A stretch of DNA of 64,000 nt, taken from assembly GCA_054601695.1 (NCBI GenBank), contig BAAHQB010000139.1, positions 248,001 to 312,000 on the forward strand. Direction: 5' to 3'. Position numbers and translations under genes: made by a program. Shown piece after piece: positions 1-64,000 of this stretch. The stretch comes from Amorphochlora amoebiformis. Lineage: Eukaryota > Cercozoa > Chlorarachniophyceae. The notes beneath the pieces were generated by a model that was not told where the DNA came from, did not search any database, and was given only the letters and a program-made list of their open reading frames with translations. Position 1 is the stretch's first letter; the number at the start of each line of letters is the position of its first letter.

Positions 1-59
1 TAATAAAGTAACTAACGAGGTACCCCTAAGCGGAACAAAGTATATTTTCAGAGAAGCCA

Positions 60-62
60 AGG

Positions 63-99
<37 letters not shown>

Positions 100-244
100 T
101 ACATTTCTATATGTACATATATTATATGTATATGTATTAAATATGTGTATAGTTTTCACGTGTATGTAAAACTATATATATTTTTATGTACTTTATAACT
201 TTATATGTGCGTGGTTTGCATTTGTATCTATAACTATGTAAATG

Positions 245-281
<37 letters not shown>

Positions 282-508
282 TGTATGTATATATATATAA
301 ACGTATCTATATGTATATATATATATATATACATATATGTATATATATAGGTATGTACTATATGTACTATGTTTGTATTCATTACATGCAGGTTTACACC
401 ACACATATAAACATGCACATTATATACACGCACATATATACACACACATAGATATATACATATATATATATATACATATATATACATACACATACATATG
501 TATGTATG

Positions 509-547
<39 letters not shown>

Positions 548-736
548 GAATATATATATGTGCTCCGATTGCACTAAATATAATAAAGATACATATGCAT
601 ATTATATATATATGTCATATATAAATACAATTATACATATATACATATATATATATGTGTGTGTGTGTGTTTGTGTACGTATATTTATATATAGATACTT
701 CGCACAATGGTATATATATATATATATAAATATATT
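60..736. repeat. (TA)n and (TG)n microsatellite, left end
   Basis: The left end is (TA)n with ACATAC, TGTG and unique scraps. No exon with sound splice sites was found in 1-736. The same kind of sequence fills most introns of all five genes, usually GTATATATA at the donor and ATATATAG at the acceptor. Confidence 0.8.
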
Positions 737-740
737 ATAG

Positions 741-1247
<507 letters not shown>

Positions 1248-1361
1248 GTATATATTTATATATATGAATGGATGTATTATAAATATATATGTATATATAT
1301 AATATAATATATAATATAATATATATATATACATATATTACATTTATACATGTGGCTTAAG

Positions 1362-1432
<71 letters not shown>

Positions 1433-1558
1433 TACATTAATACATGTTTTTACTTAAGCTACCTCCTGATTCAAGGAGAGTCTCATAATATAAAAGAGTT
1501 TCATAATATATAAATATATATGTTATTTTATGATAGACGGATATATATGTTGTATCAG

Positions 1559-1599
1559 ATCGAATAAAGACGAAGCTAAACTCGGACCAAATTCTCTTG
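1559..1599 (+). CDS. Putative exon, unrecognised
   Basis: A 41-base open block bounded by ATCAG and GGTAAT, reading SNKDEAKLGPNSL. Its entry phase matches the exit phase of 1171-1247 and its exit phase matches 1820-1926. No family is recognised. It could belong to the Hsp110-like gene downstream or to a separate gene. Confidence 0.3.
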
Positions 1600-1600
1600 G

Positions 1601-1655
<55 letters not shown>

Positions 1656-1683
1656 TATATCGATTTATTCATATAATGGCGTA

Positions 1684-1834
1684 GGAATCTAATTGACACG
1701 TGTATGATACACCCGTATGAATCTAATTGACACGTGTATGATACACCCGTAGGAATCTAATTGACACGTGTATGATACACCCGTAGGAATCTAATTGACA
1801 ATCGTATATATACCCGTAGGAATTCGATTGACAA
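1684..1834. repeat. 34-bp tandem repeat, about 4.5 copies
   Basis: Units start at 1684, 1718, 1752, 1786 and 1819 (partial). Each holds GAATCTAATTGACACGTG followed by ATGATACACCCGTAG. The last, divergent unit runs into the putative exon at 1820 (GAATTCGATTGACAACA), so the array looks like repeated copies of that exon's acceptor and first bases. Each intact unit contains the palindrome CACGTG. Confidence 0.85.
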
Positions 1835-1926
1835 CAATGGATCCGGTGCCTTCGAGCGGAGAATTCAACAAAATCAATAAAGACGTTAATGGGTCAGAGT
1901 CGTATTTGAGGCATAATGAGACCAAT
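1820..1926 (+). CDS. Putative exon, unrecognised
   Basis: A 107-base open block after CCCGTAG, ending before a good donor (GTATGG). It reads GIRLTTMDPVPSSGEFNKIN then KDVNGSESYLRHNETN. The phase is continuous with 1559-1599. The 34-bp tandem repeat immediately upstream appears to be made of copies of its 5' end. An alternative is a gene start at the internal ATG at 1838-1840. Function unknown. Confidence 0.35.
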
Positions 1927-2012
1927 GTATGGATACTTACGTATATGTGTGTATTAGGCATACATTTATATATGTGTACAGAAATGTATGTATGTGTATA
2001 TTGAAGTCTGTG

Positions 2013-2108
<96 letters not shown>

Positions 2109-2318
2109 CATATACATATATATATATATCAACATGAATATATGCGTGCATAAACGACAGAAATAAATACACAAATATGTAACCATACATCATATGTAAA
2201 CGTTATATAAACACCATATGTAATCTTATAAAGAAGTACACATATATTTATATATACTCTATGTTTTATACATTATGTGCTACTCACATTGTTACATGTA
2301 AATACATTATGTATACAA

Positions 2319-2353
<35 letters not shown>

Positions 2354-2531
2354 CATATATATATATATATGCATATGTATGTATATGTATATATACATGT
2401 GTGTGAGAGCGTTTGTATGTGTATGTGTGTATGCGTGAATGTATGTGTATTATCATTATATACAAGTATGTGTATTATTATTATATACAAGTATTTGTAT
2501 AAGAATTACCATATAGAAGGAATCTCATATG

Positions 2532-2599
<68 letters not shown>

Positions 2600-2699
2600 T
2601 TATTATATTTATATATAAAAGTATATATATATATATATATGTATATAATATATGTATATATATATGTAATATATATATAGGTATTTGCATATGAAACAC

Positions 2700-2757
2700 C
2701 ATTTACAAAAAGCGGGAAATCTCATGGAAAAACAAGAGAACAATGGAGGAGAAAAAC

Positions 2758-2854
<97 letters not shown>

Positions 2855-2916
2855 TGTGTGTGGATATGTATGTGAGTTTCGCGGATAACCAAAGGACAAT
2901 GGAGGGGGAAAAAACG

Positions 2917-2978
<62 letters not shown>

Positions 2979-3090
2979 TAGATATTAATATGTATAATAT
3001 ATATATATATATAGATGTGTATAAGTATTATATGTATATGTTTCAGTCTCTCGAAAACACCAGACAGAAATGGAGAGAAAATTGGTTTTA
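2700..3090 (+). repeat. Three diverged copies of an exon-like block
   Basis: Related blocks of about 45 bp lie at roughly 2709-2760, 2874-2921 and 3045-3088, separated by (TA)n. They share the core ACAATGGAGG or AGAAATGGAG and an A-rich tail ending in CGG or TGG before a GT. The third follows TTTCAG and reads [13 protein letters not shown] with donor GTTTTA, but its phase does not join the next exon. Which copy, if any, is a real exon is unclear. Confidence 0.45.
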
Positions 3091-3111
3091 TGCATATATA
3101 CATATATATAC

Positions 3112-3148
<37 letters not shown>

Positions 3149-3156
3149 TGTATATA

Positions 3157-3204
<48 letters not shown>

Positions 3205-3392
3205 TATACAATATATTATATATAATATGTAGATACATATAAATACATATATAAGTTTTTCGTAGATAGAGAGATAGAAAGAAAGACCTAGAGAGGAGTT
3301 ATCAGCTATTTACATACATATATGGATATAAAATAATATTCGTGTATACGCAGATAAATAAAAGTGACTTTCTGTACATTATACATACATAC

Positions 3393-3441
<49 letters not shown>

Positions 3442-3463
3442 ATATATATATAAATATATTGCA

Positions 3464-9401
<5,938 letters not shown>

Positions 9402-9418
9402 TATCTTCAAAAAAGACA

Positions 9419-9668
9419 CACGTGTCTAGTACGTTTCGGGCACGTGTCTAGTACGCCTCGGGCACGTGTCTAGTACGCCTCGGGCACGTGTCTAGTACGC
9501 CTCGGGCACGTGTCTAGTACGCCTCGGGCACGTGTCTAGTACGCCTCGGGCACGTGTCTAGTACGCCTCGGGCACGTGTCTAGTACGCCTCGGGCACGTG
9601 TCTAGTACGCCTCGGGCACGTGTCTAGTACGCCTCGGGCACGTGTCTAGTACGCCTCGGGCACGTGTC
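9419..9668. repeat. 22-bp minisatellite, 11 units
   Basis: Units start every 22 bp from 9419 to 9639, then degenerate. Each is CACGTGTCTAGTACG followed by CCTCGGG (TTTCGGG in the first). It begins 18 bp after the stop codon of the Hsp110-like gene, so it is probably in the 3' UTR or terminator region. Ten units are almost identical, implying recent expansion. Each unit contains CACGTG. Confidence 0.95.
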
Positions 9669-9892
9669 CGGAGGTGTCCGGGTCGTCCTGATAAACCATA
9701 GTTCTCTCTCCCTCTTATTACTAGTATGAAGATATGCAAATAGTGTGAAAGTTACTTGAATAAAATGGTTAATATTGTGTTAGATTGGGTTTAGATGCCT
9801 CAACTATATGTATATGTGGTTTAAATATCTGGAATGTATAATAATTTATATATCTTGATATATATGTAATATATATATATATATATATAATA

Positions 9893-9946
<54 letters not shown>

Positions 9947-10038
9947 ATATGTATATATATACATATATAATATATATATATGTATGTATATGTATATGTA
10001 AATAATGTTGTAAAACTATCTAGAGTATATAATAATTT

Positions 10039-10118
<80 letters not shown>

Positions 10119-10165
10119 TATATATATATACACATATATCTAGTATATATATATATATATGTGTA

Positions 10166-10217
<52 letters not shown>

Positions 10218-11516
10218 ATATATACACATATAAATACACATATTACATAGTACATATAAATCTACATATGTAAATATTATCCAGGTATATGTATTCTATG
10301 CACGTCTCGTCTAGATGTATGATTTTAAGCAATACATATAGCCTGAGTTAATAGCGTATCCGACTCAGACATGGATTGTTACAAATTGATTTATGATACT
10401 ATCATACGTACTCATTTTCAAGCACTCTACCATAGCGGCTGTACTGTATCTACTAATTAAGTGATACGTATGACTAAATACGTATAGATATCACCGTTTT
10501 TAAACTATAGTATGCTAGATATATGTTGTCGTACTCATATATGCCAGTACTGAATCACCCTCAGCGCCAGCTGCGAGTCAGCCTGCGACGGTCACCAGAC
10601 TGAGTTATATAACTTGTTAGCTGTAATATACGTATGTTGTACACTCACTTTAAGTTCCAATTATACTATATATAGAACGCTTTTGCATGCGTACGTACTG
10701 ACACTTATACGTACGTATACGTATACCATTATTATGATAATGTGAGCTTCGGTGTAGAATATACTATGACGTATACGTACACATCATATATACGTACTGA
10801 TTTGTACACGGCTAAGATACTATTTCTAGTATTTGTACGTATCATGATGCCTGTGCTCATTGATACGTATCACAGCAGTAATCCTGAAGTCCCATAACTT
10901 CGCTGTCATTCGCACTTGCGCATGCGTATGAATGCATATGTAAAATTGTGTATACGTACTGATTTGCACACGGCTAAGCTAATATTTGTACGTATCATGA
11001 TTGTCCTGTGCTCATTGATACGTATCATAGCACTAATCTGTCCTGAAGTTCCATAACTTCACAGTCATCCCCACCTGCGCATGCGTACGAATGTATATAC
11101 AATTGTGTTATTGCGTAATAAGTTCACTCATCCATGATCAGTATACGTGCGTACATGTACTGGGTGTATACGGATACGAATACATACAATCTTCGTGGTA
11201 AGGCTAATTATTGCATGTACATACGCATGCGCATCATTAAGCCATGTCATAATTATAAATTGCTTTTTGATATTTGAGAGTACCGGGCAACCTAGAGTTG
11301 CATATATTACTAAATAAATAATATAATACGTATTTGTCTTCATCGTAATATTCAAAGATTGTGAATACTATTAATGTCATTTGTCATATATAAGTAAAAC
11401 ATACTATGATAGTATCTATACATGCAATATAAGTGTAGTTACTAGTGACAACGTAATTATATATATCTATATATATCTAGTATATATTTTATTTATATAG
11501 ATATATACATATATAT

Positions 11517-11562
<46 letters not shown>

Positions 11563-11565
11563 TAG

Positions 11566-11616
<51 letters not shown>

Positions 11617-12174
11617 ATATACATATATATATATATATACTAGATATGTGTATGTGTGTGTATGTATTAATAATTCATATGTGAATAAAAATACAGAGAT
11701 TTGAAATTCCACACTAATTAATTAGAATGACTTGCACAATGGATACACAATACATCAAACCAAGACTTGAAGTGCTCAAGACTACCCAACAGCCGCATAC
11801 CATCTTAGGCTATCCACATGGCCTATTGAATATCTAGAATATACTAAACAATCAGACTAAGAATTGAGAATAAGTAGCGCGCAACTAACTATCGTACATT
11901 CTCTCTCAAACGTATCGATTTTTGTGATTTTGCACTCGAAGGTTCTGAAAAAAAGTCTGGAAAACTTATCTGCAATGACTTTCAACCCAGATGCCTCTCT
12001 CTATCTCTCTCCAACCTTTTCTAGACTCTCGTGTAAAGGAACATTGATAACAAAGCGCGAGAAATGATGGGTCTCTTTGCTATCTAATAGATTTCCGTGG
12101 TTTCAAATGTGATTTTTTTCACTTTTTCTTTTGTTAAAAGGATGTAAATGATGGGCTTATCTTCGAACCTGGTA

Positions 12175-12218
<44 letters not shown>

Positions 12219-12252
12219 ATATATATATGTATATATTAAACATACATGTACC

Positions 12253-12317
<65 letters not shown>

Positions 12318-12324
12318 TTATATA

Positions 12325-12382
<58 letters not shown>

Positions 12383-12495
12383 TTATATGTGTATGTACAC
12401 ACATATACACAAATATATAGTAATATATATACATATACAAACATATATGTGTGTGTGTGTGCATGTACACACATGCACATATTATATATATATAC

Positions 12496-12569
<74 letters not shown>

Positions 12570-12615
12570 TAAAGATTTTTACATATATATATATATATTT
12601 ACATGTTAATGTAAG

Positions 12616-12667
<52 letters not shown>

Positions 12668-12765
12668 TGGTACATATACATATGTCCTACATATATTTAG
12701 GAACATATACATAATATAGATGTAAGCACGTACATATATACATTAATGAACAAATATGGCATATA

Positions 12766-12824
<59 letters not shown>

Positions 12825-13044
12825 TACATATATGTGTAGATACATATATGTATTATATATACACATACATATACACATATACACACATATATATACATAT
12901 ATATCTAAAATTATACACACATTACATTCCACACACATGTTTACATCTAAAATACACATTTACATATAAATTATCTAAAATACATATTTACATATAAATA
13001 TAAACATACATACAAATCTCAAAATTCACGGTCATCACATCCAT
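9669..13044. other. Convergent intergenic region
   Basis: Between the stop of the + strand chaperone and the end of the - strand DHHC gene. 9840-10280, 11450-11660 and 12170-12950 are mostly (TA)n. 10280-11450 is unique, with many short palindromes (TACGTA, GCATGC) and one tandem duplication. 11690-12170 is unique with short open frames only (67 codons at 11864), not recognised. No RNA gene seen. Confidence 0.6.
10792..11109. repeat. Tandem duplication, unit about 160 bp
   Basis: Two diverged copies, about 10792-10952 and 10953-11109. Shared segments include TACGTACTGATTTG, CACGGCTAAG, TTTGTACGTATCATGAT, CTGTGCTCATTGATACGTAT and CATAACTTC. No open frame spans them. Confidence 0.8.
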
Positions 13045-17478
<4,434 letters not shown>

Positions 17479-18178
17479 GTAAGTTCCACCTCGTGGCTCG
17501 CAGGCCCTGCCTATCTCTCTCCGACCTTGCTGCTGCCCGGGCTGCTACCAAGGCCAGCTAATGTAAAGTGTTTGTAGTCCGCGGGAAATTCGTCTTCACA
17601 TTGGAACAAATGCTATGTGAAACGTATAAAATCAAAATGAAACGAAGATCTTGCAGCTACTGCCGGTTAGTACCGGATGTAAGCCAACAACAGCTGTTTC
17701 TGCAAAATATCGAATTATTATTTTTAAGATTAATTTGGTTAATGCCGGGTAGTTTCGGATACTCACTTTAAGCCCTTTAAACATAAAATTGGCGATACAT
17801 TGCACCATGTCACATATACCTATTTTAAAACTTCGGCCTAACATTTTCGCGGCCTCCGATCCAGAGCTACGCCGCAGACACCAGGAAAGCCACTGCCGAC
17901 ACCAGGTTAGAACCACCTGTACTAGGGACCCCACCGTTATCATTTCGAGTGACACACCTTTAAACTGTGTTCATATGTAGCATGTAGAAGGGGAGTACCC
18001 ATAAATCGGCGTTTTGGGGGGGGGTAGAAAGGAGAGGGTGAGTTTGGGTTACGTGTTCTGAGATGCTTCCAGTCCGATTGAGCCCTGTTCGTATACCTTC
18101 GTTCATATTGGTATATTCTTCGGTATGTTTGGATACGCTCCCTCATATTCGGATGCTTGTTCATAGGGGAAAAAAAAG
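17479..18178. promoter_or_regulatory. Divergent promoter region, DHHC / ABCF2-like
   Basis: 700 bp between two start codons pointing away from each other. The DNA is free of (TA)n and richer in GC than its surroundings. A - strand open frame of 107 codons (17632-17955) is not recognised and is probably leader or chance. A run of G lies at 18015-18024. No defined promoter motif is claimed. Confidence 0.45.
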
Positions 18179-36139
<17,961 letters not shown>

Positions 36140-37601
36140 AAGTTATTCATCAAACGTCTACGCGTCCTTTACATCTCACTATCATGTTGTGAAAGTTCTT
36201 TTACATCTCACTATCAAAATTATGGAATTTTTTTTTTCTCTCATATCTCACTATCAAATTATGGAATTTTTTTCTCATTCTTTTTTTCTTCTTTTTTTTT
36301 TTGGGGAAAATAATCAAAACATATTATTATGTTCGTTCACAATTACTCCGCTCAAGGGATATATACATATATAGAGCTAATATATTTATTTTTCTCGTCT
36401 CGATTTAGTGTGGAAAAGGGAAGAAAAAGAAATTAGAATAAATCGGCAAATGAGGAATGATAATATAAAATTAAGAAAAAGTGCAAGTCTGGGTCGATGA
36501 GAGAGAGTCGCATACATTCGAGAGCTTATTTAGCCTATAGTTATAATATATATCTATTTATTATATATATATATATATATGTATACATTCAGAAGTATAT
36601 ATATTCTAGATATTATGGAAAATATGTTTTTATATATATATGTAACTATATTAAACATATACACCCGATCATACACACGCGAACATTGTCTCCCGAGTGC
36701 TGCGACGATTTCGATAAAGTTCCGAGTCCGAAGTTGAACTTCTGGCGTCTAAGTCTCTGAGGTTGCGCAAGCTGTGCTAACCTGGGCGCCGTGGCCATAG
36801 CAAATTATAACTATATCATGATGTGTCAGCTCGTAGTGAACTTAACTTCTGTCGCGACCTGATATACCTACTAGACCTACTCACTAGGCTCAGCTACTGC
36901 CAACTAGTGCCAATAACTCGTACGTAACTCATGCCGACTCGTGACATTCTAGCATTGTTTCCCGGAGATTACTCTGGTTACCAGTATACTAATATATTAT
37001 CTCTAGCATCTAAGATCTAGCACCTTGCTCTGGTTGATTTTTAATATCATCGTGTAGATTCAACACCGATTTAAGCTCAGTCAGTGAACAGGGTTATGTC
37101 TAGTACTAGAGTCTAGAGAGTATAGGTCTGGTAGGTGTCGGGTGTTAGGGCTAGTAGCTGGGGGTGGTTGACTGGTACGTGTCAAACTAGGTAAATCCAC
37201 ACAACAGTAACAGATCTAGTAAGATCTAGAAGATTAAATCGTAGATCATTATTCTAGTTATTAAGCTAAATTATGCGTGATATTCGATTCGTCAGTATAT
37301 ACATGTCAGGCGAAATTTTATGCATTCCGAGTATCATCTGCATATGGACTATAATTATTAAATCTGATTCTTTTATAATAGTAGTCCCTAGAGTCTAGAG
37401 AGTCCTGTGAATCCCGCGGACCTGTGAACTGTACGTATACGAACGCGAAAGGTGTGCATACATGTGGTTAAAGAGCTGGGGGTTCATGACAAAGCCAGCA
37501 ATTTCTAGAGTTCTCTCAGAGAATAGGAAGAGAATTCTGCGTATTTCGGGATTGAGATATCTAGATGTCCTTTTTCGTTCGGTTCTGATTCTTGTTTTTG
37601 G
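36140..37601. other. Convergent intergenic region, ABCF2-like / alanine aminotransferase
   Basis: 3' ends of both genes meet here. 36180-36300 holds two to three imperfect copies of CATCTCACTATCAAA-TTATGGAA with T-runs, likely 3' UTR. 36540-36660 has short (TA)n. 36670-37450 is unique DNA with many CTAG- and TCTAGA-type palindromes. A + strand open frame at 37462 overlaps the aminotransferase end and is not a gene. Confidence 0.6.
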
Positions 37602-53624
<16,023 letters not shown>

Positions 53625-54605
53625 GCCAGTTGAGGTGATATATGCCCGTTCGGGTTGATCCCCACTGTGAAAACAAAGAGAGTTACCCGGGTGACTCGAC
53701 GTGACACGACGTTGTATAACAACTACTTCCAGATGATATTGTGATGTCATGGGAAGTCACAGCGTGACTAATCAATACGTCACGCACAGATTTTATTCCG
53801 TTAGAAGGTACTACAATTGATTCCACCTGAAATTGTCCAGGTACTTTAATATATTGGGGAAATGTATTACTGCATATTGACATTCTGATATTTTATCTTT
53901 GTGTTCTCAAACAGATATGTTACATATCCCTATTTAGATATCCTTCGAGTAACATATCCTAATTGAATATCCTTTATATCTATTTTCATTAAAAAATTAT
54001 GAAGATATCAAATTTAGATATTCTGCATATACATTTGTTAGTTATCCACAGACGGTGGGATAAAAAGGGCTCCAGACTACTCGCCCCACGCAGCCAGAGG
54101 TGTGGCCGAAACCCATCTTCTGCTCATTTTCTTTCGTTTCAATGGTTGAAAATACAATTCCTACCTATTTTTCGTTGATTTATATCGAATTTCATGGTAT
54201 AATGCCGAAAATAATGGAGACTGAAAGTTGTCCATGTTTCTGTGTGTCTGTGTGTGTGTAACTAACTGTGCTTGACGGTTGAATTGGATTTTCGGAGGAA
54301 AAGGAATCCCTATCTCTCCTTTCTACAGATCTCTTCTCTTCCTTCGACTTAATTTCTCTTTCTCTCATTCGCTCTTTCTTACCTCAGCTTTTTATTCGCT
54401 CTACTCAAAACCCAACCCGGTGTATGAATTTCTTTCCTACCTCTTCCCGAAGTTTCGCCTGTGCGTATCTTCTCTGTCTGCCTACTTCTCTAGTAGACTT
54501 TCTATCCTTCTTTTTTCATTTAAGTAACTTATCTATTTCTTGTCATGTATTTATTTTGTATATACACATATATATATATATATATATACACATAAAAACA
54601 CACAC

Positions 54606-54674
<69 letters not shown>

Positions 54675-54699
54675 TTATACTACATATATACACACATAA

Positions 54700-54789
<90 letters not shown>

Positions 54790-54811
54790 ACATAAACACA
54801 CACACACACAC

Positions 54812-54864
<53 letters not shown>

Positions 54865-54919
54865 AACATATATATATATATATATATATTATATATTTAT
54901 ACATACACACTCCAGAACT
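53625..54919. promoter_or_regulatory. Divergent promoter region, alanine aminotransferase / lipoyl synthase
   Basis: 1.3 kb between two outward start codons. 53625-54540 is unique DNA without (TA)n; 54300-54540 is pyrimidine-rich toward lipoyl synthase. 54560-54890 is (TA)n and CACACA repeat. ATATCCTT-like words repeat near 53930-54030. No defined promoter element is claimed. The aminotransferase frame stays open back to an ATG at 53750, so the true start could lie inside this region. Confidence 0.45.
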
Positions 54920-63907
<8,988 letters not shown>

Positions 63908-63913
63908 AATATA

Positions 63914-63948
<35 letters not shown>

Positions 63949-64000
63949 TTGTATGCATGTGTGCATATATATTCATACATGTATATTTGTGTGTGTGTGT

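Noticed and set aside
17632-17955. 107-codon - strand open frame between the divergent genes
   Set aside because: No recognisable features and no splice link to the DHHC gene; probably leader or chance.
54279-54527. Plus-strand 82-codon Phe/Ser/Leu-rich open frame
   Set aside because: Pyrimidine-rich leader-like DNA upstream of lipoyl synthase; no recognisable protein.

Overview
This is AT-rich nuclear DNA from a eukaryote, probably a unicellular alga or other protist. It has many short spliced exons, very long (TA)n microsatellites filling the introns, and interstitial TTAGGG-type telomeric repeats. The TTAGGG unit and ABCF2/Arb1-type proteins fit stramenopile or haptophyte-like lineages, but the window alone does not fix the taxon. 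Most long open frames here are translations of (TA)n (Tyr-Ile runs) and are not genes.

Five genes were assembled by hand, exon by exon, checking that the splice phase agrees from exon to exon. (1) About 3.5-9.4 kb, +: the C-terminal part of a divergent Hsp70-superfamily (Hsp110-like) chaperone, with a possible one-base frameshift; its upstream exons are uncertain. (2) 13.0-17.5 kb, -: a DHHC protein S-acyltransferase, about 356 residues. (3) 18.2-36.1 kb, +: an ABCF2/Arb1-type twin-ATPase protein, 33 exons, 597 residues. (4) 37.6-53.6 kb, -: a mitochondrial-type alanine aminotransferase, 25 exons, 500 residues. (5) 54.9 kb to the window end, +: lipoyl synthase, first 216 codons, running off the end. 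Genes 2/3 and 4/5 are divergent pairs; 1/2 and 3/4 are convergent. The divergent pair 4/5 are both probably mitochondrial enzymes.

Two patterns stand out. First, at least 18 exons are accompanied by truncated, decaying copies of themselves in the adjacent intron. In nearly every case a copy of the exon's 5' end, with its 3' splice site, lies upstream, and a copy of the 3' end, with its 5' splice site, lies downstream. The largest arrays have 12 members (lipoyl synthase around 57.4-59.1 kb; alanine aminotransferase around 48.6-50.2 kb). Second, the interstitial telomeric repeats are concentrated inside introns and abut splice sites. In several introns the repeat itself supplies the donor (GTTAGGG or GTAACCC) or the acceptor (CCCTAG), and two mini-exons of 27 and 49 bases sit inside one telomeric block. 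A conserved block of about 40 bp is embedded in the telomeric repeats at three separate loci.

The rest is (TA)n, minisatellites, a 900-bp polypurine tract, dispersed repeats (two tRNA-like), and unique intergenic DNA.
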